This document shows positions 8,202-15,508 of a stretch of 16,859 nt of DNA, one piece after another. A model generated the notes under the pieces. It saw nothing but the letters and a program-made list of their open reading frames with translations, was not told the DNA's origin and searched no databases. The position numbers and the translations under genes were made by a program. Source of the DNA: Candidatus Atribacteria bacterium (GTDB taxonomy: Bacteria > Atribacterota > Atribacteria > Atribacterales > Atribacteraceae); contig JAGPGC010000009.1 of the NCBI GenBank assembly GCA_018056205.1, forward strand, positions 1-16,859, given 5' to 3'. Within the stretch, counting starts at the first letter, position 1; every line of letters starts with the position of its first letter.

Positions 8202-8708
8202 ATGCAGAAAGTGAAACCGGAAGGGCTTGAGCTTCAAGAAAGATTAATATCAGTTAGTCGAGTTAGTAAAGTTGTTAAAGGTGGGAAGCGGTTTGGTTTC
8301 AGAGCAATTGTGGCAGTGGGAAACGGTGATGGAGTAGTTGGTTTAGGCATTGGGAAAGCCAAAGAAGTCCCCGATGCTGTCCGCAAGGCAGTTGAAAGAG
8401 CAAAAAAATCATTGTTTTCTTTTCCCAGAAGAAAGACGACAATTACTCATGAAGTGCTGGGGAAATATGGGGCAGGTTCAGTGGTAATGAAGCCAGCTTC
8501 ACCAGGGACTGGGGTAATTGCTGGTGGCCCAGTGCGTGCCATTATGGAAGTGGCTGGTGTTCGTGATATATTGACCAAGTCTTTAGGGACTAACAATCCA
8601 GTTAACGTTGCTCAGGCCACCTTGCAGGGTTTGATGAGTCTTAAAGATCCTTATCAAGTAGCTCAAATGAGAGAAAAAAATACCCAGGATTTTTTTGAAA
8701 GAGTATAG
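8202..8708 (+). CDS. rpsE: 30S ribosomal protein S5
   Basis: S5 acts in 30S decoding accuracy and in the mRNA entry tunnel with S3 and S4. The 168-residue product has the N-terminal double-stranded-RNA-binding-like domain with ERLISVSRVSKVVKGGKRFGFRA (about residues 14-36) and GDGVVGLGIGKAKEVPDAVRKA, and the C-terminal domain with GAGSVVMKPASPGTGVIAGG and AGVRDILTKSLGTNNPVNVAQAT. The family length is normal. It starts at ATG 8202 after a GGAGG site and is 15 bases before rpmD. Confidence 0.97.
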   Translation: MQKVKPEGLELQERLISVSRVSKVVKGGKRFGFRAIVAVGNGDGVVGLGIGKAKEVPDAVRKAVERAKKSLFSFPRRKTTITHEVLGKYGAGSVVMKPASPGTGVIAGGPVRAIMEVAGVRDILTKSLGTNNPVNVAQATLQGLMSLKDPYQVAQMREKNTQDFFERV

Positions 8709-8723
8709 CGGAGTGATGTGTTC

Positions 8724-8927
8724 ATGAGCAAAAAATTATTGAAAATTACCCTAAAAAAGAGTGTAATCGGTAGGCAAAAATCACACCGACGAACCGTGCG
8801 ATCATTAGGACTTAAAAAAGTGAATCATACAGTCATTCATGATGACAGCCCCTCTATTCGAGGCATGGTTAACAAGGTTTCATATCTTTTAGAGGTCGAA
8901 AATTTCGAAGGAGAGGAGACGGTTTAA
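8724..8927 (+). CDS. rpmD: 50S ribosomal protein L30
   Basis: L30 is a small peripheral large-subunit protein, absent in some bacterial lineages. From ATG 8724 the product is 67 residues, opening [31 protein letters not shown] (family motif at residues 2-32), followed by [23 protein letters not shown]. The GGAG at 8710-8713 lies 10 bases upstream. A GTG at 8718 would add two residues with only 4-base spacing, so ATG is preferred. The C-terminal tail ([11 protein letters not shown]) is slightly longer than typical and contains the rplO ribosome-binding site. Confidence 0.94.
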   Translation: MSKKLLKITLKKSVIGRQKSHRRTVRSLGLKKVNHTVIHDDSPSIRGMVNKVSYLLEVENFEGEETV

Positions 8928-8929
8928 GA

Positions 8930-9370
8930 ATGAAAATCAATGATATCCAACCGCAGAATGGATCTTTCCACCGAAGCAAGAGAGTTGGTCGAGGAATAGG
9001 TTCCGGTCATGGGAAAAATTCAGGCCGGGGGGAAAATGGCCAAAAATCTCGGTCTGGAACTCACCTCAGTGCCCATTTTGAAGGAGGGCAAATGCCCTTT
9101 GTTCGTCGAATACCAAAACGGGGATTTTATTCCTTTACTCGAGAAGAATTCCAAATTATCAATTTATCTCAGCTTAATCGCTTTGAAGCAGGAACTAAAG
9201 TAACCAAAGATCTTCTTAAAGAAACTGGTCTTATTAAAAATACTTCTCTCAAATTGAAAATTCTGGCTAAGGGAGAATTAAATAAAGGATTGACGGTTCA
9301 GTCAGATGCTTTTTCGAAAAAAGCCAAGTCCCTCATTGAAGAAAAGGGCGGAAAAGCCGAGGTGCTTTAA
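8930..9370 (+). CDS. rplO: 50S ribosomal protein L15
   Basis: L15 is a late-assembling large-subunit protein with an extended glycine- and basic-rich N-terminal arm. The 146-residue product shows RSKRVGRGIGSGHGKNSGRG and GQKSRSGTH in the arm, FEGGQMPFVRRIPKRGF in the middle, and a globular C-terminal domain ending KSLIEEKGGKAEVL. It begins two bases after the rpmD stop, and secY begins two bases after its stop, with a GAGGTG site for secY inside rplO. This tight packing indicates coupled expression. Confidence 0.97.
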   Translation: MKINDIQPQNGSFHRSKRVGRGIGSGHGKNSGRGENGQKSRSGTHLSAHFEGGQMPFVRRIPKRGFYSFTREEFQIINLSQLNRFEAGTKVTKDLLKETGLIKNTSLKLKILAKGELNKGLTVQSDAFSKKAKSLIEEKGGKAEVL

Positions 9371-9372
9371 AA

Positions 9373-10641
9373 ATGTGGGAATCATTGCTTAAGCTTTTTA
9401 GAATACCAGACCTAAAAAGAAGAGTTATTTTTACCCTTCTTATGCTGGTTGTCTTTCGGGTTGGATCCCATATCCCAGTTCCAGGAATTGATCCCCAAGC
9501 CTTAGCTAATGTTTTTTCTCGAGGTGGTTTATTAAACTTTTTGGATATGTTTGCTGGGGGGGCGTTGAGCCGTTTTTCCATCTTGGCCTTGGGCATTATG
9601 CCCTATATTAACGCCTCAATTATTATTCAGCTTTTAACCTCGGTGATTCCCAAGTTGGAAGAACTAGCTAAAAGTGGCGAAGAGGGACGAGATAAAATTG
9701 CTCAATATACCCGTTGGGGAACTATTCTTTTGGCGGTTGTGCAAGGTTTTGGAATTACTACCTGGATAGAGAGTATGGGTGTAGTATTTACTCCAGGGAT
9801 TCCCTATCGAATAACGGTTATTTTAACTTTGACTGCCGGCAGCATGTTTCTAATGTGGTTGGGAGAACTGATTTCCGATTATGGTATTGGTAATGGAATA
9901 TCTTTAATTATTTTTGCCGGTATTGTGGCTCGAATTATTCCCCAGATGGTAAGTACCGTTTCATTAATCCGAGTAGGGGAAATTAATCCACTGATGTTTA
10001 TTCTCAATTTAGCTTTTTGGGTTTTAATTATTGCATTTGTTGTCTTATTTCAGGAAGCTCAAAGAAGAATTCCAGTTCAATATGCCAAAAGAGTAGTAGG
10101 ACGAAGAATGTACGGAGGGCAAAGTACCCATATACCCATCCGGGTTATTCAAGGGGGAGTCATTCCCATCATTTTTGCATCTTCGATTCTTCTTTTTCCA
10201 GCGACTTTAGCTCAATTTTTCCAAGGATCAGCTTTTATGAAATCAATCGCCGATGCTTTAGCTCCCAATACACCATTATACTTAACTATTTATGCAGTGT
10301 TAATAATATTTTTTACTTTCTTTTATACTGCGGTTACCTTTAATCCTATGGAATTGGCTGATAATATGAAAAAATATGGTGGTTTTATTCCTGGTATTCG
10401 ACCTGGTCGCCCAACCGTTGAATATCTCGACCGTTCATTATCACGAATCACCTTATGGGGAGCCCTCTTTTTAATGATTGTTGCCATTCTTCCCGATATA
10501 TTGGTGAGGGTGACCAATGTGACCACCCTTTATTTTGGCGGAACCGGAATTATCATTATGGTTGGAGTGGCTATTGAGACTGTAAGACAATTAGAAGCAC
10601 AACTACTCATGAGACATTATGAAGGATTTATTAAAAAATAA
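9373..10641 (+). CDS. secY: Protein translocase channel subunit SecY
   Basis: SecY is the ten-helix membrane channel through which unfolded proteins leave the cytosol, working with SecE, SecG and the ATPase SecA. The 422-residue product has normal length. Diagnostic stretches are FRVGSHIPVPGIDP after the first helix, LGIMPYINASIIIQLL in helix 2, GIGNGISLIIFAGIV, QRRIPVQYAKR in the large cytosolic loop, and FNPMELADNMKKYGGFIPGIRPG late in the protein. Several long hydrophobic segments fit transmembrane helices. The start is ATG 9373 after GAGGTG at 9359-9364. Placement between rplO and adk is the conserved order. Confidence 0.98.
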   Translation: MWESLLKLFRIPDLKRRVIFTLLMLVVFRVGSHIPVPGIDPQALANVFSRGGLLNFLDMFAGGALSRFSILALGIMPYINASIIIQLLTSVIPKLEELAKSGEEGRDKIAQYTRWGTILLAVVQGFGITTWIESMGVVFTPGIPYRITVILTLTAGSMFLMWLGELISDYGIGNGISLIIFAGIVARIIPQMVSTVSLIRVGEINPLMFILNLAFWVLIIAFVVLFQEAQRRIPVQYAKRVVGRRMYGGQSTHIPIRVIQGGVIPIIFASSILLFPATLAQFFQGSAFMKSIADALAPNTPLYLTIYAVLIIFFTFFYTAVTFNPMELADNMKKYGGFIPGIRPGRPTVEYLDRSLSRITLWGALFLMIVAILPDILVRVTNVTTLYFGGTGIIIMVGVAIETVRQLEAQLLMRHYEGFIKK

Positions 10642-10661
10642 TTTGAAGGAGGAATCATTTG

Positions 10662-11315
10662 ATGTATATGGTGCTCCTTGGACCACCAGGGGCTGGCAAA
10701 GGAACTCAAGCTAAGAGAATAGAAGAAAAGTATCATATAGCCCAAATTTCAACTGGTGATATCATACGATTAGCTATTCAAAATAAATCGGAATGGGGGA
10801 AAAAAGCTGAAGAGTATGTCCGATCCGGTGAATTAGTACCCGATGAAGTAGTGATTGGAATTATTCGAGAAAGACTCTCCCAGAATACTTACCAAAATGG
10901 ATTTATACTGGATGGTTTTCCCCGTAATCTTAAGCAAGCTGAAGCTTTAAGTCAACTTTTAAAAGATTTAGGAATTCAACTAAACTTAGTTTTATATTTT
11001 GATGTAGATCGCGATGAAGTAATTGAGCGTCTCTCCGCACGACGGATTTGTGAAAATTGTCAAACTCCCTATAATATGGTTTCTAAACCACCGAAAAAGG
11101 ATGAGATTTGTGACGTCTGCCAAGGTCGAGTCATACAAAGAACAGATGATCAACCGGAGGTCATCAAGAGCCGATTAGATACCTATGAACAACAGACCAA
11201 ACCCCTGATTGATTATTATCGTTCTCTAGGAATTCTTAAGGTGGTGGTTTCCAAGGGAACCATTGATGAAGTATTTCAGCAAGTTCAAAAAGTATTGGAG
11301 ACAATATCAACATGA
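10662..11315 (+). CDS. adk: Adenylate kinase, long form with zinc-binding LID domain
   Basis: The enzyme interconverts ATP + AMP and two ADP in the cytosol. From ATG 10662 the product is 217 residues. The P-loop GPPGAGKGT is at residues 7-15, STGD at 30-33, and the AMP-binding DGFPRN motif at 84-89. The LID carries cysteines 130, 133, 150 and 153 in CxxC-X16-CxxC spacing, the structural zinc form, followed by RTDDQPEVIKSRL. A TTG at 10659 would add one residue. GGAGG at 10648-10652 is nine bases before ATG 10662. The stop overlaps the map start (ATGA). Confidence 0.97.
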   Translation: MYMVLLGPPGAGKGTQAKRIEEKYHIAQISTGDIIRLAIQNKSEWGKKAEEYVRSGELVPDEVVIGIIRERLSQNTYQNGFILDGFPRNLKQAEALSQLLKDLGIQLNLVLYFDVDRDEVIERLSARRICENCQTPYNMVSKPPKKDEICDVCQGRVIQRTDDQPEVIKSRLDTYEQQTKPLIDYYRSLGILKVVVSKGTIDEVFQQVQKVLETIST

Positions 11316-12073
11316 GTATTTTTCTTCAGGAAATTGAGATTAATTCCATACGGCAAAGTGGGAGAATTTTAGCTGGTGCTATAAATGAAGCAAAAAAATA
11401 TATTCTACCAGGAATGAAAACTGCCTTTATCGATGAAATAGTTGAAAAATTTATTATTCAAAAAGGAGCAAGGCCTGCTTTTAAAGGGTATCGTGGCTTT
11501 CCCGCCTCAATATGTATTTCTATTAATGACCAAGTTGTACATGGTATTCCTGGAGCCAGAGTTATACAAGATGGCGACTTGGTAAGTGTGGATATTGGGG
11601 TTGATTATCAGGGCTATTTTACCGATGCTGCATTTAGTGTGGTAGCAGGTAATGGTAATGGTATAGCTTTTCAACTGGTTAAAGTTGCTGAAGCGTCGCT
11701 TTTTGAGGGAATTCATAAAGCAATAGTGGGAAACCGCATTGGAGATATTTCCCAATCAATTCAAAAATATATTGAAAAGAATAATTTCTCAGTGGTTCGG
11801 GATTTTGTTGGTCATGGATTGGGTCACTCACTTCACGAAGAGCCTCAAATACCAAATTTTGGATCAAAAAATCAAGGTCCATTGATAAAGAGGGGAATGT
11901 TACTAGCCATTGAACCCATGGTCAACGAAAGAGGATATCAAGTAAGAATTTTAGACGACGGTTGGACAGTTGTCACCCGCGACCATGGACTTTCAGCTCA
12001 TTATGAACATACAGTCTTAGTAACCGAAGATGGACCGGAGATATTGACCATGGATCGGAGAGGGGATGAATAA
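11312..12073 (+). CDS. map: Methionine aminopeptidase, type I
   Basis: This cytosolic metalloprotease removes the initiator methionine from nascent proteins. The 253-residue product aligns collinearly with E. coli MetAP. Five metal ligands are in place at D94, D105, H168, E201 and E232, in the contexts VSVDIGV, YFTDAAF, VGHGLGH, AIEPM and YEHTV. A substrate-contacting histidine is at 77 (VVHGIPG) and a second active-site histidine at 175. It lacks an N-terminal zinc-finger extension. It starts in a four-base ATGA overlap with adk, and its stop lies six bases before infA, inside the infA Shine-Dalgarno region. Confidence 0.97.
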   Translation: MSIFLQEIEINSIRQSGRILAGAINEAKKYILPGMKTAFIDEIVEKFIIQKGARPAFKGYRGFPASICISINDQVVHGIPGARVIQDGDLVSVDIGVDYQGYFTDAAFSVVAGNGNGIAFQLVKVAEASLFEGIHKAIVGNRIGDISQSIQKYIEKNNFSVVRDFVGHGLGHSLHEEPQIPNFGSKNQGPLIKRGMLLAIEPMVNERGYQVRILDDGWTVVTRDHGLSAHYEHTVLVTEDGPEILTMDRRGDE

Positions 12074-12083
12074 GGAGGTATGA
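12066..12083 (+). other. Possible five-codon minicistron before infA (speculative)
   Basis: ATG at 12066 opens a frame of five codons (MNKEV) that stops at TGA 12081-12083, overlapping the infA ATG as ATGA. A GGAG at 12057-12060 lies five bases upstream. It overlaps the map end in another frame. It could let ribosomes reinitiate at infA, or be chance; nothing beyond the arrangement supports function. Confidence 0.15.
12072..12079 (+). promoter_or_regulatory. Shine-Dalgarno flush against the infA start
   Basis: AAGGAGGT is a near-perfect anti-Shine-Dalgarno match, but its last base directly precedes the infA ATG at 12080, leaving zero spacing. It also spans the map stop TAA. The usual aligned spacing is several bases, so use of this site at this ATG would be abnormal. 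Confidence 0.5.
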
Positions 12084-12298
12084 CCAAAGAAGAATTTATT
12101 GAAGTGGTTGGTACAGTTGTTGAACCTTTACCCAACGCTATGTTCAGGGTAGAGCTGGAAAGTGGGAAAGTTATTTTAGCCCATATATCTGGAAAAATGA
12201 GAATGCACTATATTCGAATCTTACCCGGAGATAAAGTCACAGTTCAAATTTCCAAGTACGATCCAACCAAGGGAAGAATTATCTATCGGCATAAATGA
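12080..12298 (+). CDS. infA: Translation initiation factor IF-1
   Basis: IF-1 occupies the 30S A site during initiation and helps IF-2 and IF-3. The 72-residue OB-fold protein reads [23 protein letters not shown], then [22 protein letters not shown] and [13 protein letters not shown] at its end, which is nearly the family consensus at family length. The ATG at 12080 gives the expected N-terminus (TKEEFIE). The strong AAGGAGGT abuts the ATG with no spacing, and a GGAGAGGGG stretch lies farther upstream at 12057-12065. How initiation occurs is unclear. Downstream is the only large gap before the operon terminator. Confidence 0.95.
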   Translation: MTKEEFIEVVGTVVEPLPNAMFRVELESGKVILAHISGKMRMHYIRILPGDKVTVQISKYDPTKGRIIYRHK

Positions 12299-12498
12299 TA
12301 AATCTCGAACAAAATATATAAATTTTAATAAAATTATGAAAATTGTTAAATTAGGAAAGATGAAGGATGGGGGATCCACACGGATTCGAAAAATGAATCC
12401 TCAGGATAATGAATTTTGTTATTAATGCTCATTTATTAATCATTATAGCCAGTTGGTTAATTGGTTTTTTCTTGAATTTTCAATAGGGAGGTATTAAA
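12299..12498 (+). promoter_or_regulatory. 200-base gap before rpmJ; candidate leader or promoter region of the alpha set
   Basis: No coding frame of note is seen here. The first 60 bases are very AT-rich. A GC-richer island at about 12364-12407 holds several short inverted repeats. A weak promoter-like pair, TTGTTA at 12416-12421 and CATTAT at 12441-12446, has a 19-base spacer, which is poor. The last 30 bases contain a T tract, a TTGAA/TTCAA inverted repeat and the rpmJ ribosome-binding site (AGGGAGG). Every other gap in the cluster before the terminator is at most 46 bases, so this is the likeliest place for independent control of the alpha genes. Confidence 0.35.
12382..12400 (+). promoter_or_regulatory. 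Small hairpin in the infA-rpmJ gap
   Basis: GGATTC at 12382-12387 and GAATCC at 12395-12400 form a six-base-pair stem with a seven-base loop. No T tract follows directly, so it is not a typical intrinsic terminator. Competing pairings exist: ATCCT (12397-12401) can also pair with AGGAT at 12403-12407 or AGGAT at 12364-12368. Confidence 0.3.
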
Positions 12499-12612
12499 AT
12501 GAAAGTCCGCGCATCGGCTAAACCGAGATGTGAAAAGTGTAAAGTTGTTCGCCGCAAGGGGAGAGTATTTATTATTTGTTCCAATCCGAGACATAAACAA
12601 AGGCAAGGTTAG
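12499..12612 (+). CDS. rpmJ: 50S ribosomal protein L36, zinc-binding form
   Basis: L36 is the smallest large-subunit protein. This 37-residue frame is short and easily missed. It reads [17 protein letters not shown] at the start and [10 protein letters not shown] at the end, the full family pattern. Cys11, Cys14, Cys27 and His32 are the zinc ligands, so it is the zinc-containing form. AGGGAGG lies about eight bases before the ATG. The stop TAG is itself part of the TAGGAGGT ribosome-binding region of rpsM, 11 bases before that gene. It opens the alpha set after the 200-base gap. Confidence 0.97.
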   Translation: MKVRASAKPRCEKCKVVRRKGRVFIICSNPRHKQRQG

Positions 12613-12623
12613 GAGGTTATTCC

Positions 12624-12992
12624 ATGGCTCGAATTGCTGGTGTAGATTTACCAAACAACAAAAGAATTGAAATAGCATTAACCTATATTTATGGTATTGG
12701 ACCTTTTCTATCCAAAAAAATTATTGAAGAAACCCAAATTGATCCCAATACCCGGGTGAAAGACTTAACTGATGAGCAATTAAACAAACTGCAAAAAGTA
12801 GTCGAAAAGTATCCGGTTGAAGGCGAATTGCGATCTCAGGTTTCTCAAAATATTAAACGATTGATTGCTATCGGTTCTTATCGAGGGATAAGGCATCGGC
12901 GTGGTATGCCAGTTCGTGGTCAAAGGACCAGAACCAATGCTCGTTCTCGTAAAGGATCAAAACGTACGGTTGGGATTAGCCGGAAGAAGTAG
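12624..12992 (+). CDS. rpsM: 30S ribosomal protein S13
   Basis: S13 lies at the top of the 30S head, contacts the P-site tRNA with its basic tail, and bridges to L5. The 122-residue product reads [25 protein letters not shown] at the start, has a helix-two-turn-helix core, and ends in a basic segment with [24 protein letters not shown] (about residues 93-116) that is the family signature. The ATG follows AGGAGGT. rpsK begins 31 bases downstream. In E. coli the S4-responsive leader precedes this gene; here the comparable gap precedes rpmJ. Confidence 0.97.
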   Translation: MARIAGVDLPNNKRIEIALTYIYGIGPFLSKKIIEETQIDPNTRVKDLTDEQLNKLQKVVEKYPVEGELRSQVSQNIKRLIAIGSYRGIRHRRGMPVRGQRTRTNARSRKGSKRTVGISRKK

Positions 12993-13023
12993 TTTATTAT
13001 GAAATAAGGAGGCATCGACTGCT

Positions 13024-13410
13024 TTGGTTAAAAGAGCAAAAGGGAAACGTAAAGAAAAAAAGGTGGTTCGTGAAGGTATCGCCCATATCAAATCGACATT
13101 TAATAATACTATTGTTTCAATTAGCGATAAACAGGGAAATGTGATCTCTTGGGCGACTTCGGGAGGAAGTGGCTTTAAAGGGACCAAGAAAGGGACTCCC
13201 TTTGCTGCCCAACTGGCAGCTGAAACCGCTGCCAAAAAGGCCATGGATCAAGGTTTAAGAGAAATAGAGGTCTTAGTAAAAGGACCTGGTTCGGGGCGTG
13301 AAACAGCCATTCGGTCTCTGCAAACTACTGGTTTGGTGATAAAATCGATTAAAGATGTGACTCCGATTCCTCATAATGGATGCCGACCACCTAAGCAAAG
13401 AAGGGTTTAA
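13024..13410 (+). CDS. rpsK: 30S ribosomal protein S11 (TTG start)
   Basis: S11 forms part of the 30S platform near the mRNA exit. The 128-residue product has a basic N-terminus, then [45 protein letters not shown], and a C-terminus with [34 protein letters not shown], all family hallmarks. The start is TTG 13024. AAGGAGG at 13006-13012 lies 11 bases upstream, somewhat far. No in-frame ATG is available before the conserved region, and the product length matches the family. Confidence 0.95.
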   Translation: MVKRAKGKRKEKKVVREGIAHIKSTFNNTIVSISDKQGNVISWATSGGSGFKGTKKGTPFAAQLAAETAAKKAMDQGLREIEVLVKGPGSGRETAIRSLQTTGLVIKSIKDVTPIPHNGCRPPKQRRV

Positions 13411-13427
13411 AGGGAGGATTAATTTCT

Positions 13428-14054
13428 ATGTCCAGATATACCGATGCAAAATGCAGATTATGCCGTCGACAGGGAGTAAAATTGTTTTTGAAGGGACCCC
13501 GTTGCCTGACACCAAAATGTGCTTTTGAAAAACGACCTTTTGCACCAGGAATGAGTCGAGGTTCAAGAAGGCGTCTTTCTGATTATGGAGTACAACTAAG
13601 AGAAAAGCAAAAAGTCCGATTTTTATACGGAATTTCAGAACAACAGTTTAAAAATTATTTTGTTAAGGCAAACCGTATTCCTGGTGTAACTGGTGAAAAT
13701 TTCTTACGTCTTTTAGAAAAACGCTTGGATAATGTGGTTTTCCGAGGAGGAATTGCTGATTCGAGAAGCGATGCCCGGCAGATGGTGCTTCACCGCCATT
13801 TTAAAGTGAACGGGAAGATAGTCAATATTCCATCCTTTATGGTTTCGGTTGGAGATAAGATTGAATTAACCGAGGTTGGGAAAAAACATAAGAAGATCAA
13901 AGAAATTATCGATGAAAAAGAACCAATAAATCCGCCCGGCTGGTTAGAGTATCAACCAGAACCATTTTCCTTCACAGTATTAAGAGAGCCAAATCGAGAT
14001 GATATTGATTATCAGGTAGAAGAGTCCTTGATTGTTGAGTTTTATTCCAAGTAA
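13428..14054 (+). CDS. rpsD: 30S ribosomal protein S4, zinc-binding form
   Basis: S4 nucleates 30S assembly on the 5' domain of 16S rRNA and is a known autorepressor of the alpha operon in E. coli. The 208-residue product has an N-terminal zinc site, C9, C12, C26 and C31 (CRLC ... CLTPKC). PFAPGMSRGSRRRLSDYGVQLREKQKVR follows (residues 38-65). The S4 RNA-binding domain is RLDNVVFRGGIADSRSDARQMV to VGDKIEL near residues 100-150. Many bacteria carry a cysteine-free S4; this one retains all four. It lies between rpsK and rpoA, 15 bases before the latter. Confidence 0.97.
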   Translation: MSRYTDAKCRLCRRQGVKLFLKGPRCLTPKCAFEKRPFAPGMSRGSRRRLSDYGVQLREKQKVRFLYGISEQQFKNYFVKANRIPGVTGENFLRLLEKRLDNVVFRGGIADSRSDARQMVLHRHFKVNGKIVNIPSFMVSVGDKIELTEVGKKHKKIKEIIDEKEPINPPGWLEYQPEPFSFTVLREPNRDDIDYQVEESLIVEFYSK

Positions 14055-14069
14055 AATTGAGGTGTTGGT

Positions 14070-15077
14070 ATGCCTGATGTAAAGGAAATAATGAAATTTG
14101 AAACAATTGAGCTTCGTGAAGATCGAGTTACCCGAGCTCAATATGGGAAGTTTTCGATAGAACCCTTAGAATCAGGATGGGGTGTAACTTTAGGGAACGC
14201 TATCCGACGAGTTCTGCTCTCATCAATGGAAGGATCAGCAGTTACCTCGGTGGAAATCGATAATGTCATTCATGAATTTTCTTCTCTTCCTGGAATGAGG
14301 GAGGATGTTACTGATCTCATCCTTAATATCAAAGGTTTAGTGCTTTCTTCATCATCACCAGATGAAGAAGTACTTAAAATCGATGTTAGAGGCAATGAGG
14401 ATTCTGACCTTCCCCGCCGAGTGACGGCTCATGATATCCAACCCAATCCTAATGTGGAGGTCATTAACTCAGATCATTATTTAGCGGAATTGAATCATGA
14501 AGGACATCTTTCCATGACCCTTTATGTTAATCACGGTAAGGGATATCAAGAGACTTCCGAAAGGGCTGCCCGTGATTATCGAACCATTCAAATCGATGCG
14601 ATATTTACTCCAGTAAGAAAAGTAAATTATAGTGTGGTTGATACCCGGGTTGGTCAGTTTACTAATTTTGATAAACTTATTCTTGAAATTTGGACTAATG
14701 GTTCTATTCATCCCCAAGAAGCTTTAAAAAATTCTCTTGAACTTTTAGTTAGCGAAATTTCTTATATTTTTGATTTAGTTAAGGAAAGCATGTTGGATGA
14801 TTTAACTGCTCAGGTTGATGTTGCTGTAGAGGAGAGCGAACTCGAAGAAGACAAACTGATTGAAGAGTTGGAATTATCGGTTCGAGCTTATAATTGTTTA
14901 AAACGTGCTCGTATTAATACTCTTCGTGAGCTTTTGGAAATTATCAACCAACATCCCGAAGATTTAAAGAAAATCAAAAACTTGGGTCAGAAAACCTATG
15001 AAGAGATCGTTGAAAAAGTTGAAAAACTTGGTTTTGAACTCAATAAAGTAGATATAAATGAGGTGAACAACCAATGA
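14070..15077 (+). CDS. rpoA: DNA-directed RNA polymerase alpha subunit
   Basis: Alpha dimerises to scaffold the polymerase core and its C-terminal domain contacts promoter DNA and activators. The 335-residue product has the N-terminal domain with IEPLESGWGVTLGNAIRRVLLSSMEG (about residues 31-56) and FSSLPGMREDVTDLILNIKG, and a second dimerisation region NYSVVDTRVGQFTNFDKLILEIWTNGS. After an acidic linker the C-terminal domain reads ELSVRAYNCLKRARINTL, then LKKIKNLGQKTYEEI. R272, N275 and C276 sit where E. coli R265, N268 and C269 contact DNA. The stop overlaps the rplQ ATG by four bases. Confidence 0.98.
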   Translation: MPDVKEIMKFETIELREDRVTRAQYGKFSIEPLESGWGVTLGNAIRRVLLSSMEGSAVTSVEIDNVIHEFSSLPGMREDVTDLILNIKGLVLSSSSPDEEVLKIDVRGNEDSDLPRRVTAHDIQPNPNVEVINSDHYLAELNHEGHLSMTLYVNHGKGYQETSERAARDYRTIQIDAIFTPVRKVNYSVVDTRVGQFTNFDKLILEIWTNGSIHPQEALKNSLELLVSEISYIFDLVKESMLDDLTAQVDVAVEESELEEDKLIEELELSVRAYNCLKRARINTLRELLEIINQHPEDLKKIKNLGQKTYEEIVEKVEKLGFELNKVDINEVNNQ

Positions 15078-15430
15078 GACATAGAATGAAAAGGGGGAAA
15101 TTAGGTCGTACTACCTCCCACAAAGAAGCCATGCTATCGAACCTTTTGGTTTCCTTGATCAAATCAGGAGCAGTAGAAACGACTGAAGTAAAAGCAAAAA
15201 ACCTCAAACCACTTTTTGAAAAAATTGTATCTCAGGCAATTAAAGGAACCAATGCGACAACAATACAAGTTATGCGTTGGGTAGATGATAAAGAGGCTTT
15301 TAAAACTCTCCAAAGGAACTTAGTGCCACGTTTAAAAGAAAGAAAGGGAGGATATTGTAGGATCTATAAAACCAGATTTCGCCTAGGGGATGGAGCACCA
15401 ATGGCACGAGTTGAAATACTTTCAGAATAA
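15074..15430 (+). CDS. rplQ: 50S ribosomal protein L17
   Basis: L17 lies at the base of the large subunit near the tunnel exit. The 118-residue product opens RHRMKRGKLGRTTSHKEAML, with NLLVSLIKSGAVETTEVKAKNLKP and, at the C-terminus, GGYCRIYKTRFRLGDGAPMARVEIL, all typical. It starts in an ATGA overlap with rpoA; GAGGTG lies about eight bases upstream within rpoA. It is the last ribosomal gene and is followed by an intrinsic terminator. Confidence 0.97.
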   Translation: MRHRMKRGKLGRTTSHKEAMLSNLLVSLIKSGAVETTEVKAKNLKPLFEKIVSQAIKGTNATTIQVMRWVDDKEAFKTLQRNLVPRLKERKGGYCRIYKTRFRLGDGAPMARVEILSE

Positions 15431-15464
15431 AATAATAAAATCGAGCTGGTTATCAATAAGCCCT

Positions 15465-15489
15465 GCCAGCCAGAAGGCTGGCTTTTTTT
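15465..15489 (+). terminator. Strong intrinsic terminator after rplQ
   Basis: GCCAGCC at 15465-15471 and GGCTGGC at 15476-15482 form a perfect seven-base-pair GC-rich stem with an AGAA tetraloop, followed at once by seven T residues at 15483-15489. This is a textbook Rho-independent terminator on the + strand. It closes the ribosomal operon 19 bases before the ecfA1 start. Confidence 0.93.
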
Positions 15490-15508
15490 ATGGAAAGGAC
15501 CTAAGGAT

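Noticed and set aside
10017..10343. 108-codon + strand frame inside secY
   Set aside because: It is an out-of-frame shadow of secY, rich in serine and isoleucine from SecY membrane codons.
12382..12425. Intrinsic terminator after infA
   Set aside because: The stem has only six base pairs of moderate GC and no T run follows directly; the T-rich patch begins about 14 bases later.
12416..12446. Sigma-70-like promoter before rpmJ
   Set aside because: The boxes match only four of six bases each and the spacer is 19, so it is kept only as a weak candidate within the gap description.
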